A stretch of DNA of 64,000 bases from Streptoalloteichus tenebrarius (GCF_024171885.1 NZ_JAMTCP010000015.1:59488-123487); one strand, 5' to 3'. Shown: positions 17,301 to 26,178, counted from the first letter of the stretch. Numbers and translations are program-made. The notes: a model not told the origin generated them from the sequence alone.

Positions 17301-20096
17301 GAGCGACTGCTGCCGGAAGATGGGGACCGGGGCGCTGTGGCCGCTGGTGTCGCCACCCCGCATGAGCGCGGCGAAGGCCTGGCTGAGGAGTTGGTCGCCG
17401 GTGCCGCTGTCGTTCCAGTTGTCCTCGTGCAACGTGCTCGGCCGGCCGGGTCGCACGTAGTAGTCGACGGCGAAGGCGGTGTGCAGCATGAGCGGGAACT
17501 GTTCCCACTGCGCCTGGAGGTCGACCTCGTCCACCTCGACGAACGTCTCCGGCGGGTAGACGAAGGCGAAGCGGAACGGCCCGGCGACGGAGGTGATCAG
17601 CTCGGCGGAGCCCGCGCCGGCGTCCGCTCCCGCGTCGAGGACCTCGCGCAGCAGGCGCTGGGCCGCCGGGGCGTGTTCGAGGGCGTGCGTGAACATCGCG
17701 GCCACCAGCGGCCGCCAGGTCCCGTCAGTGCGCGTGGCCACCAGCTCCCGCGAGTAGAGTTCCCTGGCGCGGGGTTTGGCGTACTTGTTCAGTTGGTCGA
17801 CGCTGACTTCGAGGCGCAGCCAGTTCGCGGCCCAGTGCCAACCCTGGAACGCGGGGTACGCCGAGCAGACGCCGTTGGCCTGGAACAGGTCGAAGTAGCG
17901 CAGGATCGGGGTGCGGCTGTCCTCGTTGCCGCGCGGGTCGATCTCCTCCGGCAGCGGCAGGGTCGCGTCGTTGATCACCAGCACGCCGCGCTCGCGCACG
18001 CCGAGCGCGCCGAGCCCGGCGATGACGTCCAGAGTGGACGGCAGCCGCCAGAGCTTCATCGGGTCCACCGCGACCGGATCGGCGAGCAGCCGGGCGCGCA
18101 GGGGGCCGAGCACCGCGGTGTCCCACTCCAGCGGAAGGACCAGGAACCGGTTGAGGTTGCTGCCCAGCCGCTCGACGGTGATCGTCCATCCCTGCCTGCG
18201 CACCCGCTCCAGGTGCGCTGCGACCGTGTCGGCGGCGTTCCACAGGTCGGCGGTGGTGGGGACGATGCGCGCCAGGTCCTCGAACCAGACCCGGCGATAG
18301 GCGCTGACCGGCTGGGCCGGTCCGAACTCCAGTGGTTGCGGGGCGATCGTGAGGCCGGGCGCCTCGGCCGTGAGCAGGTATCGCCCCGGCCGCAGCACCT
18401 CCGTCAGCGCGGCGGGGACGGTGATCGTGACGGGCTCGGCGGAGACCGGGAGGGTGGTGCGCGCGACCGTGACAGGGGCGCTGCCCGAGACGTCGTCCAG
18501 TCGCAGCGTGATCTGTTCGATGGTGGCCGGCTTCTGGCGAACCGAGACGGTCACCACGACGGGTTCGCCGCGCGCGTAGCGGGTGCGGTTCAACGGGTGG
18601 TCCGTCGGGTTGTTGGACGATGTGCCGACCACCGCTCGCGAGACCGTGCTCAGTGTGACCGAGCCGGTGGCCGACTCGGGTCGGATCTCCACGAAGCGGT
18701 GCAACCGGTAGTCCATCTCATCGCCCGAGCGGGACGGCCCGGTGTCGGGGCTGAGCGTGAGCTGTGACAGTCCGGTGGCGTCGGCGGGCACGGCGATCCG
18801 GAAGAGGGTGTCGTCGCCGGGGTCGGGCGTCACCGTCAGTTCGCGGTGGTCCTGGCCTCCGGGAGAGCGCAGCCACGCCCGCCATCTCGGTGCCGGCACC
18901 CGCTGCTGCGTGCCTCGGCCGTACCGGTCGATGGTCAGGCGTGCCGTCACCGTTCGTCCCGCCGTCCACGGCGCGCCCCGGACGGCTGGCTCGTCGCCGA
19001 ACTCCGCCCGGACGACGTCGTGGTCGGCGTGCACCGACTGGCCGAACACCACGTCGGTGTCCGATGTGGACGGATCTGGCAGGGTGAGGACCGAGTACAG
19101 CTCGCGGTCATGGGCCCGCTGGAGCAGGATCTGACGTCCCCAGACCCGCAGGGCGCGGTAGGGCGCGCCCACCGGTGAGGGTCGGTCGGCGGGCAGGCGC
19201 AGCGGGACGGCCGCGCCCGTGCCGTCGTCCGGGTAGCGGTGCACCACCGCCCCCTCGGGCTCGACCACGTACAGGTAGCCGGCCTGGTCGACGTCGAACC
19301 CGCCCGGCTTGTAGTAGTCGCCCCTGAGTTTCTGGATCACGGGGTCCGTTCGGTCCCAGAGCACCCGACCACTCGCGTCGATCTTGGCCAGGTGTCGGGT
19401 GTTCCTCTCCTTGTTCGTATAGAGGACGTAGAACAGCGGTTGCGGATCACCGGCGGTGCCGCCCTCGCGCAGCCGGAAGTCCAGCACCGTGACCTTCTCG
19501 GGCGCGAAGGGCAGCGGGTGGCTGGCCAGTCTGGTCACCGGCTCCGGTGGGCTGCCGATCACGACGACGGTCGGCCGCCGGTCCGGCGGGGTCCCCGGCC
19601 TCGATCCGGGTGGCGGGAAGAGGCCGTACTGCGCCAGCGCGTAGAACCGGCCGCTGACCTCCCCCGCCTCCACCCGGTAGGGCGCGTCCCAGCCCACGTC
19701 GTCGCCGAAGTAGGCGCCCACCCACCGGCCGACCGGCTGCGGGTCCAGGTCGGGGCCCAGCACGCTGACCGCGCCCGCGAAGTGGGCCTCGGCCCTGGCG
19801 AGGTAGCGTCCGTGGGCCGCGTCGTTCGCGGTGACCGAGCACGGGATCTCGTTCCCCTGCTGGTAGGCCAGCCCGCGCCGGTCACGACCGTCGATCGTGG
19901 TCGCCAGGATGTAGTTGACGTTGGCCTGGCCCGTCGACTGGTACCCGACCAGGTAGGCCCTGCCGTCCCTGCCGACCCCCAGCACGGACGCGGACGGCCG
20001 GAAGGCGACGTGCTCCCGCACGACCACCCGCTCCACCGTGAACGCCGTGAACCCCGTGGCCGCCGTGAACGCCGCTGTTCCGGATTCGCTGGTCAT
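14322..20096 (-). CDS. giant multidomain protein: propeller, hydrolase-like core, PQQ-like propeller
   Basis: A 1,924-residue protein with no signal peptide. I prefer ATG 20096 (AGGAG five bases upstream) over GTG 20102, which directly abuts the same AGGAG. Residues ~1-370 carry repeated strands of a beta-propeller (RDGRAYLVGY, VDQAGYLYVVEPEGAVVHRY). Residues ~400-600 are Ig-like beta sandwiches. Residues ~610-1230 resemble a clan-A glycoside-hydrolase module with a GATase-like part (FQGWHWAANW, HEYGEWISRFRGADQVAILV, DYAAVVLVHE). About 1,230-1,430 is beta-rich. Residues ~1440-1790 form a PQQ-like/WD-like propeller (LYALDLTTGAQRWQTRIGQQ, RSPDGRLLAVATTYDTGRLF), and the last ~130 resemble a carbohydrate-binding sandwich. 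Function unknown; an intracellular or non-classically exported glycan-active protein is a guess. Confidence 0.75.
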   Translation of the reverse strand: MTSESGTAAFTAATGFTAFTVERVVVREHVAFRPSASVLGVGRDGRAYLVGYQSTGQANVNYILATTIDGRDRRGLAYQQGNEIPCSVTANDAAHGRYLARAEAHFAGAVSVLGPDLDPQPVGRWVGAYFGDDVGWDAPYRVEAGEVSGRFYALAQYGLFPPPGSRPGTPPDRRPTVVVIGSPPEPVTRLASHPLPFAPEKVTVLDFRLREGGTAGDPQPLFYVLYTNKERNTRHLAKIDASGRVLWDRTDPVIQKLRGDYYKPGGFDVDQAGYLYVVEPEGAVVHRYPDDGTGAAVPLRLPADRPSPVGAPYRALRVWGRQILLQRAHDRELYSVLTLPDPSTSDTDVVFGQSVHADHDVVRAEFGDEPAVRGAPWTAGRTVTARLTIDRYGRGTQQRVPAPRWRAWLRSPGGQDHRELTVTPDPGDDTLFRIAVPADATGLSQLTLSPDTGPSRSGDEMDYRLHRFVEIRPESATGSVTLSTVSRAVVGTSSNNPTDHPLNRTRYARGEPVVVTVSVRQKPATIEQITLRLDDVSGSAPVTVARTTLPVSAEPVTITVPAALTEVLRPGRYLLTAEAPGLTIAPQPLEFGPAQPVSAYRRVWFEDLARIVPTTADLWNAADTVAAHLERVRRQGWTITVERLGSNLNRFLVLPLEWDTAVLGPLRARLLADPVAVDPMKLWRLPSTLDVIAGLGALGVRERGVLVINDATLPLPEEIDPRGNEDSRTPILRYFDLFQANGVCSAYPAFQGWHWAANWLRLEVSVDQLNKYAKPRARELYSRELVATRTDGTWRPLVAAMFTHALEHAPAAQRLLREVLDAGADAGAGSAELITSVAGPFRFAFVYPPETFVEVDEVDLQAQWEQFPLMLHTAFAVDYYVRPGRPSTLHEDNWNDSGTGDQLLSQAFAALMRGGDTSGHSAPVPIFRQQSLVPDPRNTAGGWPSMVRVLAGVLHEYGEWISRFRGADQVAILVSRRQFAVETWFAAMPEHFGRIFEAYLGLLYAHLPASIVFVEDLGTPGVRPLTDYAAVVLVHERIAFDTDVLTALREAARAGVRVFHDGECRDSVVAEVGSAPLRSPTNLTFDRSFVFDAVDPAAALFPQAGNDASYHSSNPNPVLRSWYQICLDHGRDLRSALGDVVSGPRATADDPQVLVSERTLGEARIVVALNNSMFDVDNAIFRRAENFSAVRAPLTCRLRLPAASGVVYDVLAGARVSPAEDGTVTADFRHWPVAIYALLPAPVLGPVVTATTRADGPNGTSRVHWSVRMRGADPDLPLPVRVRIRGEATTVLWETHTTAPAEGILPAPVNAGTRLWVTAVDLLSGQTDTTDVAVVVPSEPMDLLTGPEALVADRSTSTALPPQENWEPATQRLGAHVNGIALTGDTAVLTTSNWDSNLYALDLTTGAQRWQTRIGQQYTFSPRTISGGVAVHGMALDTHNGYGLHLVRAESGTVERRFDLHGTAPRWFHRISSNRSDGLPPAFATPPSGAWVVTAGNLGLAAWRRDGTPLWHQDWWQEPLSQRPGAASEAHLTAVDEDTVLLVARQKAVTYQVSTGAERWSRDLAPLVTTIGGKATSAARSPDGRLLAVATTYDTGRLFLLDRAHGTLVATLPATADELAWSPDSRTLITLQGTRVILFRATAGVWSQHSSYPAADVLHHLDVAEDGRIACGDEQGNLVVLNPEAEPLLVTDVVGLPVPTWLPGGDLLVGTWLGLVSRIDGVTYQRRWTTLLRSTAATMRENLLAPETAPVTAVTGSGNAIPPVTAPNLLNDPAHTVVQFVGWDEKRPVALRADQLLATTPNPTPPAMPLLSDPMIEFTAESFALCYLHIRPPEAVTFDALTLWDDPAHPESWLRHLRLDVRRTPDDVWRPITHLVAGTASRSYRITDPAQPVSASALRLVVPPGLAGNLRLAGIALHRLGTTR

Positions 20097-20549
20097 CCTC
20101 ACTCCTCATCACGACGCCCGACATGCTGGCCAACCACCGGGTTGGTTGCCCGCAGCCAACGCGTCACGGCCACCGCCTCGGTGTCCTCTCCACCCTGTTC
20201 GACCGCGCCTCCGCCTACCATCCCTAGATCTGGGGATTGACAACACTGGACAGGCACTCACGCCTCACGCCCGTGAACGAGGGGCCGAACACGGATGGGG
20301 TGGAGGGGCGTCCCCACCCTTCCACCCCGCTGGCCAACACCACCTCCCGACACCAGCCGCTCCCAACCAGGACAGCGGTTCCTCCATCACCCACGACAGA
20401 CCACAACTGTCCACGCCCGACGCGGAGACCGGAGAGGACAGTCCACAAAGGACCAAAACGTTCCGCGTTCGCGCCCTGCCAGACCAGACGCGCGGCCGTC
20501 ACCCGGAGCACAGGGCCATCGCCCGCGTGCGCGAGAGGACAATGACGGC
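20097..20549. other. non-coding gap between giant gene and aminoglycoside kinase gene
   Basis: About 450 bases with no convincing gene; short open frames here lack coding character. A small hairpin lies at 20141-20160 (GTTGGTTGC pairing with GCAGCCAAC) upstream of the minus-strand giant gene. TTGACA occurs at 20237-20242 on the + strand, but no well-placed -10 box was found. Confidence 0.5.
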
Positions 20550-21362
20550 GTGACCAACTCACCGTTCGCCGCTCTCCTGCCACCACTCCCCGCGGGCCGC
20601 GAGTGGATACCGGTGAACACCGGCGAGTCGACAGCATCAGTGTTCCGTCGGGACGACGGCGTCGCGTTCGCCAAGTGCGTGAGCCCGGACGGCGTTGACG
20701 AGCTGCGCGGTGAACACGACCGCGTCCTGTGGCTGACCGGCACGGGCGTGCCTGGCCCCTCGGTGCTGGAGTGGACGGTGACGCCGCTCGGCGCGTGCCT
20801 GGTGACCACGACCGTCCCCGGAGTCCCGGCCAGCGAACTGTCCTCCGGCGCGCTGCTGACGGCGTGGCCGTCGATCGTGCGCGTGCTGCGCCGAATCCAC
20901 GACCTGCCGGCGACGGACTGCCCCTTCGACCGCACTCTCCCGTCCATGTTCCGGCTCGCGGAGGACGTCGTGCGCCGTGACGCCGTCAACCCGGACTTCC
21001 TCCCCGAGGACCAGCAGGACATCCCGCCCACGGCCCTGCTGGAGGCTCTGCGCGCGGAACTGGACGAGCGCCTGACCCAGGAGGCCGACGACCTCGTCGT
21101 GTGCCACGGCGACGCCTGCCTGCCGAACTTCCTGGTCGACCCGGACACCCTGTCCTGCGTCGGGGTCATCGACCTCGGCCGGCTCGGTGTCGCGGACCGC
21201 CATGTCGACCTCGCCCTGCTCCGCGCCAACGCCCGCGACACGTGGGTCGGCGACGACGAGGCCCGCGCCGACCACGTCCTCGAAGAGACCTACGGAGCCG
21301 AGCGCATCGACCCCGCGCGCCTGCGCTTCTACCTCCACCTCGACCCGCTCACCTGGGGTTGA
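20550..21362 (+). CDS. aph(3'): aminoglycoside 3'-phosphotransferase, APH(3') family
   Basis: A 270-residue kinase of normal APH(3') length. The N-lobe starts WIPVNTGESTASVFRR (Gly-rich ATP loop) and has FAKCV with the ATP-binding Lys. The catalytic loop is VCHGDACLPNFLVD, with Asp188 as base, as in classical APH(3') enzymes (HGDACLPN). The Mg-binding segment is GVIDLGRLGVADRHVDLAL, also diagnostic for APH(3'). It would phosphorylate the 3'-hydroxyl of kanamycin/neomycin-type drugs and give resistance. The start is GTG 20550 with GAGAGGA ten bases upstream. It stands alone, with no antibiotic biosynthesis genes or integron sites next to it, so it looks like an intrinsic chromosomal gene. Confidence 0.88.
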   Translation: MTNSPFAALLPPLPAGREWIPVNTGESTASVFRRDDGVAFAKCVSPDGVDELRGEHDRVLWLTGTGVPGPSVLEWTVTPLGACLVTTTVPGVPASELSSGALLTAWPSIVRVLRRIHDLPATDCPFDRTLPSMFRLAEDVVRRDAVNPDFLPEDQQDIPPTALLEALRAELDERLTQEADDLVVCHGDACLPNFLVDPDTLSCVGVIDLGRLGVADRHVDLALLRANARDTWVGDDEARADHVLEETYGAERIDPARLRFYLHLDPLTWG

Positions 21363-21603
21363 TGCGTCGCGCACGCGGGCGAGGTCCCGCACGACCGGAG
21401 CATGCCGGGGCTGACGTGCGCCTGCGGTCCGGTCTGGGGCGTGTGATCACCAGCGCCCGCATGCGCGCCGTGCGGGCGGAAAGGAGGAAGACAGACACTC
21501 CCGGTCTTGATCACATGTTGGCCACGGATTCATCCGGCCGTGGTCGCCGGTTCCTCCCCGCCCGATAGACAACGCCGCAGCGGAGCGGACGGAGGCGACC
21601 CGG

Positions 21604-22650
21604 ATGTTGGAGCGGTGGAAGGTCCTGGCCGGCGCGGTGGCGATCGCGGCGTGGAGCGCGTTGCCCGGAGTGGCGCGGGCCGGGGAGTCGGTGCGGAAGT
21701 TCCCGATGCCGACCGGGCGGGAGCTGACGGTGCTCGTCACCGGGGACGCCGGCACCGGCGCGGACGGGCAGTGGGCCGTCGCGCGGGCCGCGAAGGAGGT
21801 GTGCGCCAGGGAGGGCGTGTCGCTGGCGGTCGGGCTGGGCGACAACATCTACGAGAACGGCCCGGAAAGCCCGGAGGACGACGAGTTCCACACGAAGTTC
21901 GAGCTGCCCAACGCCGGACTGGACGTGCCGTGGCTGATGGTGTTGGGGAACCATGACTGTAGCGGGATCATCCCGGGGAGCGGCGGCCGGCCATCGCGGG
22001 GTGACCACGAGGTGGCCTACCACTCCCGGTCCGCCCGCTGGTGGATGCCGGCCCGGTACTACTCGGTCGCCCTGCCGCAGCGGTCGGACCGCCCCGTGGT
22101 CGAGTTCTTCGCGCTGGACACCAACCCCGTCGCGTCGACGGTCATGCAGACCGACCCGCACTACCACTGGAACGGTCCGTTCATGCGCGCCCAGCGGGCG
22201 TGGCTGGACCGCGCGCTGGCCCAGTCGACGGCGACGTGGAAGGTCGTGCTCGCGCACCACCCCTTCCGCAACAACGGCAAGCACGGCAACGCGGGCGAGT
22301 ACGACGGCATCGTCATCGGCGACTACACCAGCGGCCGGCACCTGGCGGAGCTGTACCGGGAGATCGTGGTGGGTCGGGCGGACTTCGTGCTCTCCGGCCA
22401 CGACCACACGATGCAGCTCCTCGACACCGGCCCGGACTGGAAGGGCACCGAGCAGGTCGTCTGCGGCGCCTCCGCCAAGCACGGGGACGGCTCCGGCCGG
22501 CGGACCAACAAGGCGTTCTGGCAGGACCTCGCCAGCCTGGGCTTCATGCTGATGAAGATCCGCGAGGACCGCGTGGTCCTCGACGCCTACACCGTCGACG
22601 TCGCCACGTCCCGTCCCACGCTCGCCTTCAGCCGCACCCGCGCAGGCTGA
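21604..22650 (+). CDS. secreted purple acid phosphatase-like metallophosphoesterase
   Basis: A 348-residue protein with an N-terminal signal peptide (hydrophobic LAGAVAIAAWSALPGVARA). The metal-binding blocks are all present: GDAG near 47, GDNIYENG near 80, GNHD near 117, AHHP near 220 and GHDH near 260. GDNIYENG and the domain length are typical of the tartrate-resistant acid phosphatase (type 5) group. It should hydrolyse phosphomonoesters outside the cell using a dinuclear metal centre. A second extracellular phosphatase (58503-59918) lies elsewhere in the window. No PHO box was seen close to this gene. An IS relic begins ten bases after its stop. Confidence 0.88.
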   Translation: MLERWKVLAGAVAIAAWSALPGVARAGESVRKFPMPTGRELTVLVTGDAGTGADGQWAVARAAKEVCAREGVSLAVGLGDNIYENGPESPEDDEFHTKFELPNAGLDVPWLMVLGNHDCSGIIPGSGGRPSRGDHEVAYHSRSARWWMPARYYSVALPQRSDRPVVEFFALDTNPVASTVMQTDPHYHWNGPFMRAQRAWLDRALAQSTATWKVVLAHHPFRNNGKHGNAGEYDGIVIGDYTSGRHLAELYREIVVGRADFVLSGHDHTMQLLDTGPDWKGTEQVVCGASAKHGDGSGRRTNKAFWQDLASLGFMLMKIREDRVVLDAYTVDVATSRPTLAFSRTRAG

Positions 22651-22659
22651 ACCGCGCCA

Positions 22660-23570
22660 GAGCCTGTCCGCGAAGAACGTTGGTGTGGCTGATCTTGATC
22701 CTGGGGCGTCGTACGCGGGCACGAGTTGACCGGCGAGAAGCGGGCAGGCGATCGAACCGCTGCTGCCCGCCTCCGGTGTGAAGGGACGCCCACGGCTGGA
22801 TGAGGCGTCGCGTGATCAACCGGGTGCTAGTCAAGGTGAAGACGGGCATGACCCGCCGGAACGGCATAGGCCAGCCCGGGGAGAGGTGTCGACAACCCGC
22901 TCTGGCGGTGGTCACGCACCGGCACACTGACAACGCTGTGTTCGAAGGCGAGGGCGATTGACGATCTCAACCGGGAGGTCCGGGGTCGACTCCAGCACTG
23001 TGTGCGTCCACAACACACCGCCGGTGCGCCGCACCTCCGCGCCCCCACGGGGCGCGGACCATACCAGGGCGGCAGGCACCGTGAGCCAACTGATCACGCC
23101 ATCGGACACGCCCACGGCGAACCCGACACGACGATCCACCTCGCCTGCGACGGCCGCGTCGGTCGTGTCGACCGGCGGCAACGTCAACGACCGCGCCATG
23201 TTGGAGGCCGCGCTGGCAGCCGTGCGGTTCCGGCCACCGGGGCCGGGGCGGCCCCACACCCGCCCAGACCGGGTGATCACGGACAAGGGCAACTCCAGCC
23301 GCGCTCGTCGCACTCAGCTTCATCAGCGGGGCATCCGCGCCAACATCCCCGAACGACCGTGACCAGCGAGCCCACCGTGCCCGTCGCGCCCGGATCGGTG
23401 GCCGCCCACCCACCTCCGATCCCGTGACTCCCCACGCCGCACCGTGGTCGAACCCTGCTTCAACCGGTTGAAGCAGATCGCGCGGTCGCCACCCGCGGCG
23501 ACAAGACCGCCATCTCCTACCGAGGGATGGTCGATCTGACCACCCTGCCCATCTGGCTTTGGGGCAGGCC
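22660..23570 (+). mobile_element. IS5-like insertion sequence relic
   Basis: Transposase pieces are spread over all three frames. Near 22745-22900 are AIEPLLPASGVKGRPRLDEA and KVKTGMTRRN-type pieces. At 23160-23360 the DDE domain reads STGGNVNDRAMLEAALAAV and then DRVITDKGNSSRARRTQL. Near 23440-23560 the end is VVEPCFNRLKQ and TAISYRGM. The order matches an IS5-family (IS112-like) transposase, broken by several frameshifts. Degenerate ends are visible: GCCTGTCCGCGAAG at 22662-22675 and, inverted, GCCTGCCCCAAAG at 23557-23569. It is inactive. Confidence 0.75.
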
Positions 23571-23719
23571 CCGGGGCTCGCGCCGGCGGGAGCGGCGACC
23601 AGGAACAGGTGAGAACGGCGACACGGGGTTCCCCTGCTGGTCTTCGGCCGCCGGCGCGGGGAAGGCACGGCTCCGTGCGCCGGCGCGGAGACCTTGCCGG
23701 CGCGGGGAGTTCGCGCACA

Positions 23720-24328
23720 ATGGGCGAAGTGCGGATCTTGTCGTTCCCCGAGGCGGAGACCCCACCGGAACTCCGCGACCAGGTCATCGAACTCCAACAC
23801 GAGGCGTGGCCGGGCGAGGCGGTGATCCCGCCCCTCGACCCCGCCGAGCGCGGGGGTCGGGTCGTCACCCATGATCCGGCGCTGAACCCGCGATCCATGC
23901 TGTTGGTCGACGACGGCGTGGTGCTGGCGGCCCTGGACATCCTGACCAAGGAGATCGCGCACGCCGGCCAGCACTACCGGGCCGGTGGGCTGGGCAGTGT
24001 GGTGACCCGGCGGTCGGTGCGGGGCCGGGGGTACGGGCGACGCCTGGTCACGGCCACCCGGGAGACGATGGCGGCGTCCGGTCTGGACGTCGGGGTGTTC
24101 ACCTGCGCGCGGCCGGTGCGGCGGTTCTACGAGAGCGCGGGCTGGCACCTGTTCCCCGGCGCGGTGCTCGTGGGCGGGACCCGCGAGGCGCCCTACCCCA
24201 GCGACCAGCCACATCTCGACGCGGTGGTCATGGGCGACTTCTTCTCCCCGAGAGCGCGGGAGAACCACCTCTCCTTCCACAACGCCCGGATCGAGCTGTA
24301 CTCGGGCGAGATCGACAAGCTGTGGTGA
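23720..24328 (+). CDS. GNAT-family N-acetyltransferase
   Basis: A 202-residue cytosolic acetyltransferase. The acetyl-CoA-binding motif A is GLGSVVTRRSVRGRGYGRRL (residues ~95-114), with the RGxGxG/A turn followed by the usual helix. Motif B is near VRRFYESAGWHLF, a very common GNAT ending. The C-terminal FHNARIELYSGEIDKLW is seen in aminoglycoside 2'-N-acetyltransferase-like proteins, so a drug or small amine is a possible acceptor, but this is weak. ATG 23720 has GGGGAG ten bases upstream. The open frame to 23609 overlaps nothing convincing. It follows the IS relic and precedes the minus-strand ESX genes. Confidence 0.83.
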   Translation: MGEVRILSFPEAETPPELRDQVIELQHEAWPGEAVIPPLDPAERGGRVVTHDPALNPRSMLLVDDGVVLAALDILTKEIAHAGQHYRAGGLGSVVTRRSVRGRGYGRRLVTATRETMAASGLDVGVFTCARPVRRFYESAGWHLFPGAVLVGGTREAPYPSDQPHLDAVVMGDFFSPRARENHLSFHNARIELYSGEIDKLW

Positions 24329-24356
24329 ACGGGAGAACGCCCCGCTCCTGACCGGA

Positions 24357-24402
24357 ACGAACAGGACAGGACGGGACAGGACTGGACAGGACGGGATCTT
24401 TC
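24357..24402. repeat. short tandem repeat of GGACAGGAC-like units
   Basis: About four copies of a ~10-base unit (ACAGGACGGG/ACAGGACTGG) between the GNAT gene and the stop of eccD. These are convergent genes; no terminator hairpin was found here. Confidence 0.6.
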
Positions 24403-24426
24403 GGGACCGCCGGGCAGGGGCGGCGG

Positions 24427-25809
24427 TCAGCCGACGGCCTCCCGGACCGCCTGGTACACGCCGAGCACCGCGCCGGCGACCGGCACGAGCGCGATCAGCG
24501 CCGCGTACTCCAGCGCGTCGAACCACCGCGCGGTGGCGGGCGAGTGCGTGTTCCTGGCGACGCGCTGGGCGTACCAGAGGCAGACCGCGCCCGAGACGGC
24601 GACGGCCGCCGCGACGCCGAGCAGCCATGTCCAGTCCACTGTGGACGCCAGAAGGAGTCCGAGCCCGGTCAGGATCACGAGTCCGACCACGACCAGCACG
24701 ACGCGCTGCGCGGCCCCGGCGTAGGCGCGGGAGCGCAACAGCCAGGCGAGCCCGGTGAGGCCGACGAGCACCGCGGACCAGGTCGACGGCGCGTCGAGCA
24801 ACAGGACGGCGCAGCAGCCGGCCGCCACGGCGCCGAGCGCGCCGACCAGGCCGGTGAGCAGGTCGGCCGCCGCCTCGGTCCTGCCGAGGACCTCCGCGCC
24901 GGGCGTCGGCTGGTCATCGGCGCGGAAGGACTCCATGTCGCTGGGCACCCGGGGGCGGGGTAGTCCGGCCAGCCGCAGGGCCACCATCGGGGCCGCCGCC
25001 GCGAGGGCGACCACCAGCGGCGCGGTCACGGCGGCGGCGTGTGCGGGTCGGACGTCGAACAGCAGGACGGTCGCCGTGGCCAGCGCACCGCAGCCGGCGG
25101 CGGTCGCGACCGCGACGAACCACGCCGTCGCGTGCGCGACGACCGTGGCGGCGAGCGCGGCGTACACGGTGGTCGCTCCCAGCGCGAGCGCCAGGGACCC
25201 CGCCTCCGGCGGCCACGCCACGTACGGTGGCGGCGCGGTGGCTCCGGCCAGCGGCGCGGCGAGCAGCCCGGCGGCGGCGCAGGCCACGCCCGCCTGCGGG
25301 TCGCCCAGTCCGCGCACGAGCCCGCCGCCGGCGAGCAACAGCAGCAGGCTGACCACGCCGACGCCCCACGCGACGGCGGGCCGCCCGGACAGGCCCGCGA
25401 GCACGAGCAGGGCGCTGGCGAGGAACAACAGGGCGGCGGCGGTCAACGCCAGCCGGCGCCCCACGGCGGGCCGCCAGGAGCCCCGCCGGTTCTCGGCCGC
25501 GCTGGCGATGGCGTCCACGACGTCGTCGAACAGCAGCGGGGGCTCGTGCCGCTCGCGGGGCCGCAGGTGGAGGACCTCACCGTCGCGCAGCGCGGCGGCG
25601 GAGACGGTCAGGCCGGGCGCGAGCGCGGGCTCGCCCAGCCGGGACAGCCCCCAGCCGGTGCTGTGGTCGCCGGGTTGGGGCGGCGCGCCGGCGAGCCGGA
25701 CCAGTTGCGGGATCACCTCGGCGAGCGTGCACTCACGGGGGAGGGCGACGTCGATCCTGGAGCTGGGGGCCACGACGGTGACCCGGCACGGCGCCGACGG
25801 CGTGGTCAT
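24427..25809 (-). CDS. eccD: type VII secretion integral membrane protein EccD
   Basis: A 460-residue protein. Residues ~1-85 form the cytosolic ubiquitin-like (YukD) domain (CRVTVVAPSSRIDVALPREC, ending GEVLHLRP). From ~110 on there are about eleven hydrophobic helices (LALTAAALLFLASALLVLAG onward), as in EccD. EccD forms the vestibule/pore of the ESX membrane complex together with EccB, EccC and EccE. Its ATG overlaps the stop of the YbaB-like gene (25806-25809), so it is translated in a coupled operon with the toxin-like genes upstream. It is unusual that eccD sits with the effectors on the minus strand, away from eccB and eccE at 42.8-45.5 kb. Confidence 0.92.
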   Translation of the reverse strand: MTTPSAPCRVTVVAPSSRIDVALPRECTLAEVIPQLVRLAGAPPQPGDHSTGWGLSRLGEPALAPGLTVSAAALRDGEVLHLRPRERHEPPLLFDDVVDAIASAAENRRGSWRPAVGRRLALTAAALLFLASALLVLAGLSGRPAVAWGVGVVSLLLLLAGGGLVRGLGDPQAGVACAAAGLLAAPLAGATAPPPYVAWPPEAGSLALALGATTVYAALAATVVAHATAWFVAVATAAGCGALATATVLLFDVRPAHAAAVTAPLVVALAAAAPMVALRLAGLPRPRVPSDMESFRADDQPTPGAEVLGRTEAAADLLTGLVGALGAVAAGCCAVLLLDAPSTWSAVLVGLTGLAWLLRSRAYAGAAQRVVLVVVGLVILTGLGLLLASTVDWTWLLGVAAAVAVSGAVCLWYAQRVARNTHSPATARWFDALEYAALIALVPVAGAVLGVYQAVREAVG

Positions 25810-26168
25810 GGCCGGGGCGCCTCCAGCGGCCAGTCGGGCAGGTCGGCCGCCCTGGTGGCGGCCTCGATCAGCGGGGCGTAGCTGGCGGTGGTCGCCTCGG
25901 CCAGCCGGTCCATGGCGTTGTTGACCGCCTCCAGCACGATGGCGCCGATCTCCTCGGGGTCGTGGCGGCGGACCGTGTCCGGGTCGATGGCGATGTCGGT
26001 GAAGCGCCCGTCGCCGCGCATGGTCGCGGTCACCTCGTGGTCGCGCGAGTGGCCCCGGACCTCCATGCCCCGCACGTCGCGCTCGACGCGCTCCAGCTCC
26101 TCCTGCTGCCGGCGGACCTGCTCCATGATGTCCTCGACGTCCATGACGTCGTCGCGGTGCTCGGCCAT
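25806..26168 (-). CDS. YbaB/EbfC-family protein in ESX locus
   Basis: A 120-residue protein. The N-terminal ~40 residues are a charged coiled-coil helix (VEDIMEQVRRQQEELERVERDV). A beta region follows (EVTATMRGDGRFTDIAIDPDTV) and a C-terminal helix (IGAIVLEAVNNAMDRLAEAT), the layout of YbaB/EbfC nucleoid-associated proteins. Mycobacterial ESX loci carry a related protein, EspL. It is four-base coupled to eccD and ten bases downstream of the type-44 toxin-like gene. It might stabilise or chaperone the effector, or serve as its immunity factor; there is no direct evidence for either. Confident in family, not in role. Confidence 0.8.
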   Translation of the reverse strand: MAEHRDDVMDVEDIMEQVRRQQEELERVERDVRGMEVRGHSRDHEVTATMRGDGRFTDIAIDPDTVRRHDPEEIGAIVLEAVNNAMDRLAEATTASYAPLIEAATRAADLPDWPLEAPRP

Positions 26169-26178
26169 GGCTCCCTCC

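Noticed and set aside
14712..18767. 1,351-codon open frame on the plus strand
   Set aside because: Antisense to the giant minus-strand gene, Gly/Arg/Asp/Val-rich without domains; caused by GC-rich codon positions.
20237..20270. TTGACA as a promoter for the aminoglycoside kinase gene
   Set aside because: No -10-like hexamer at 16-18 bases; in a GC-rich genome a lone -35 match is weak.
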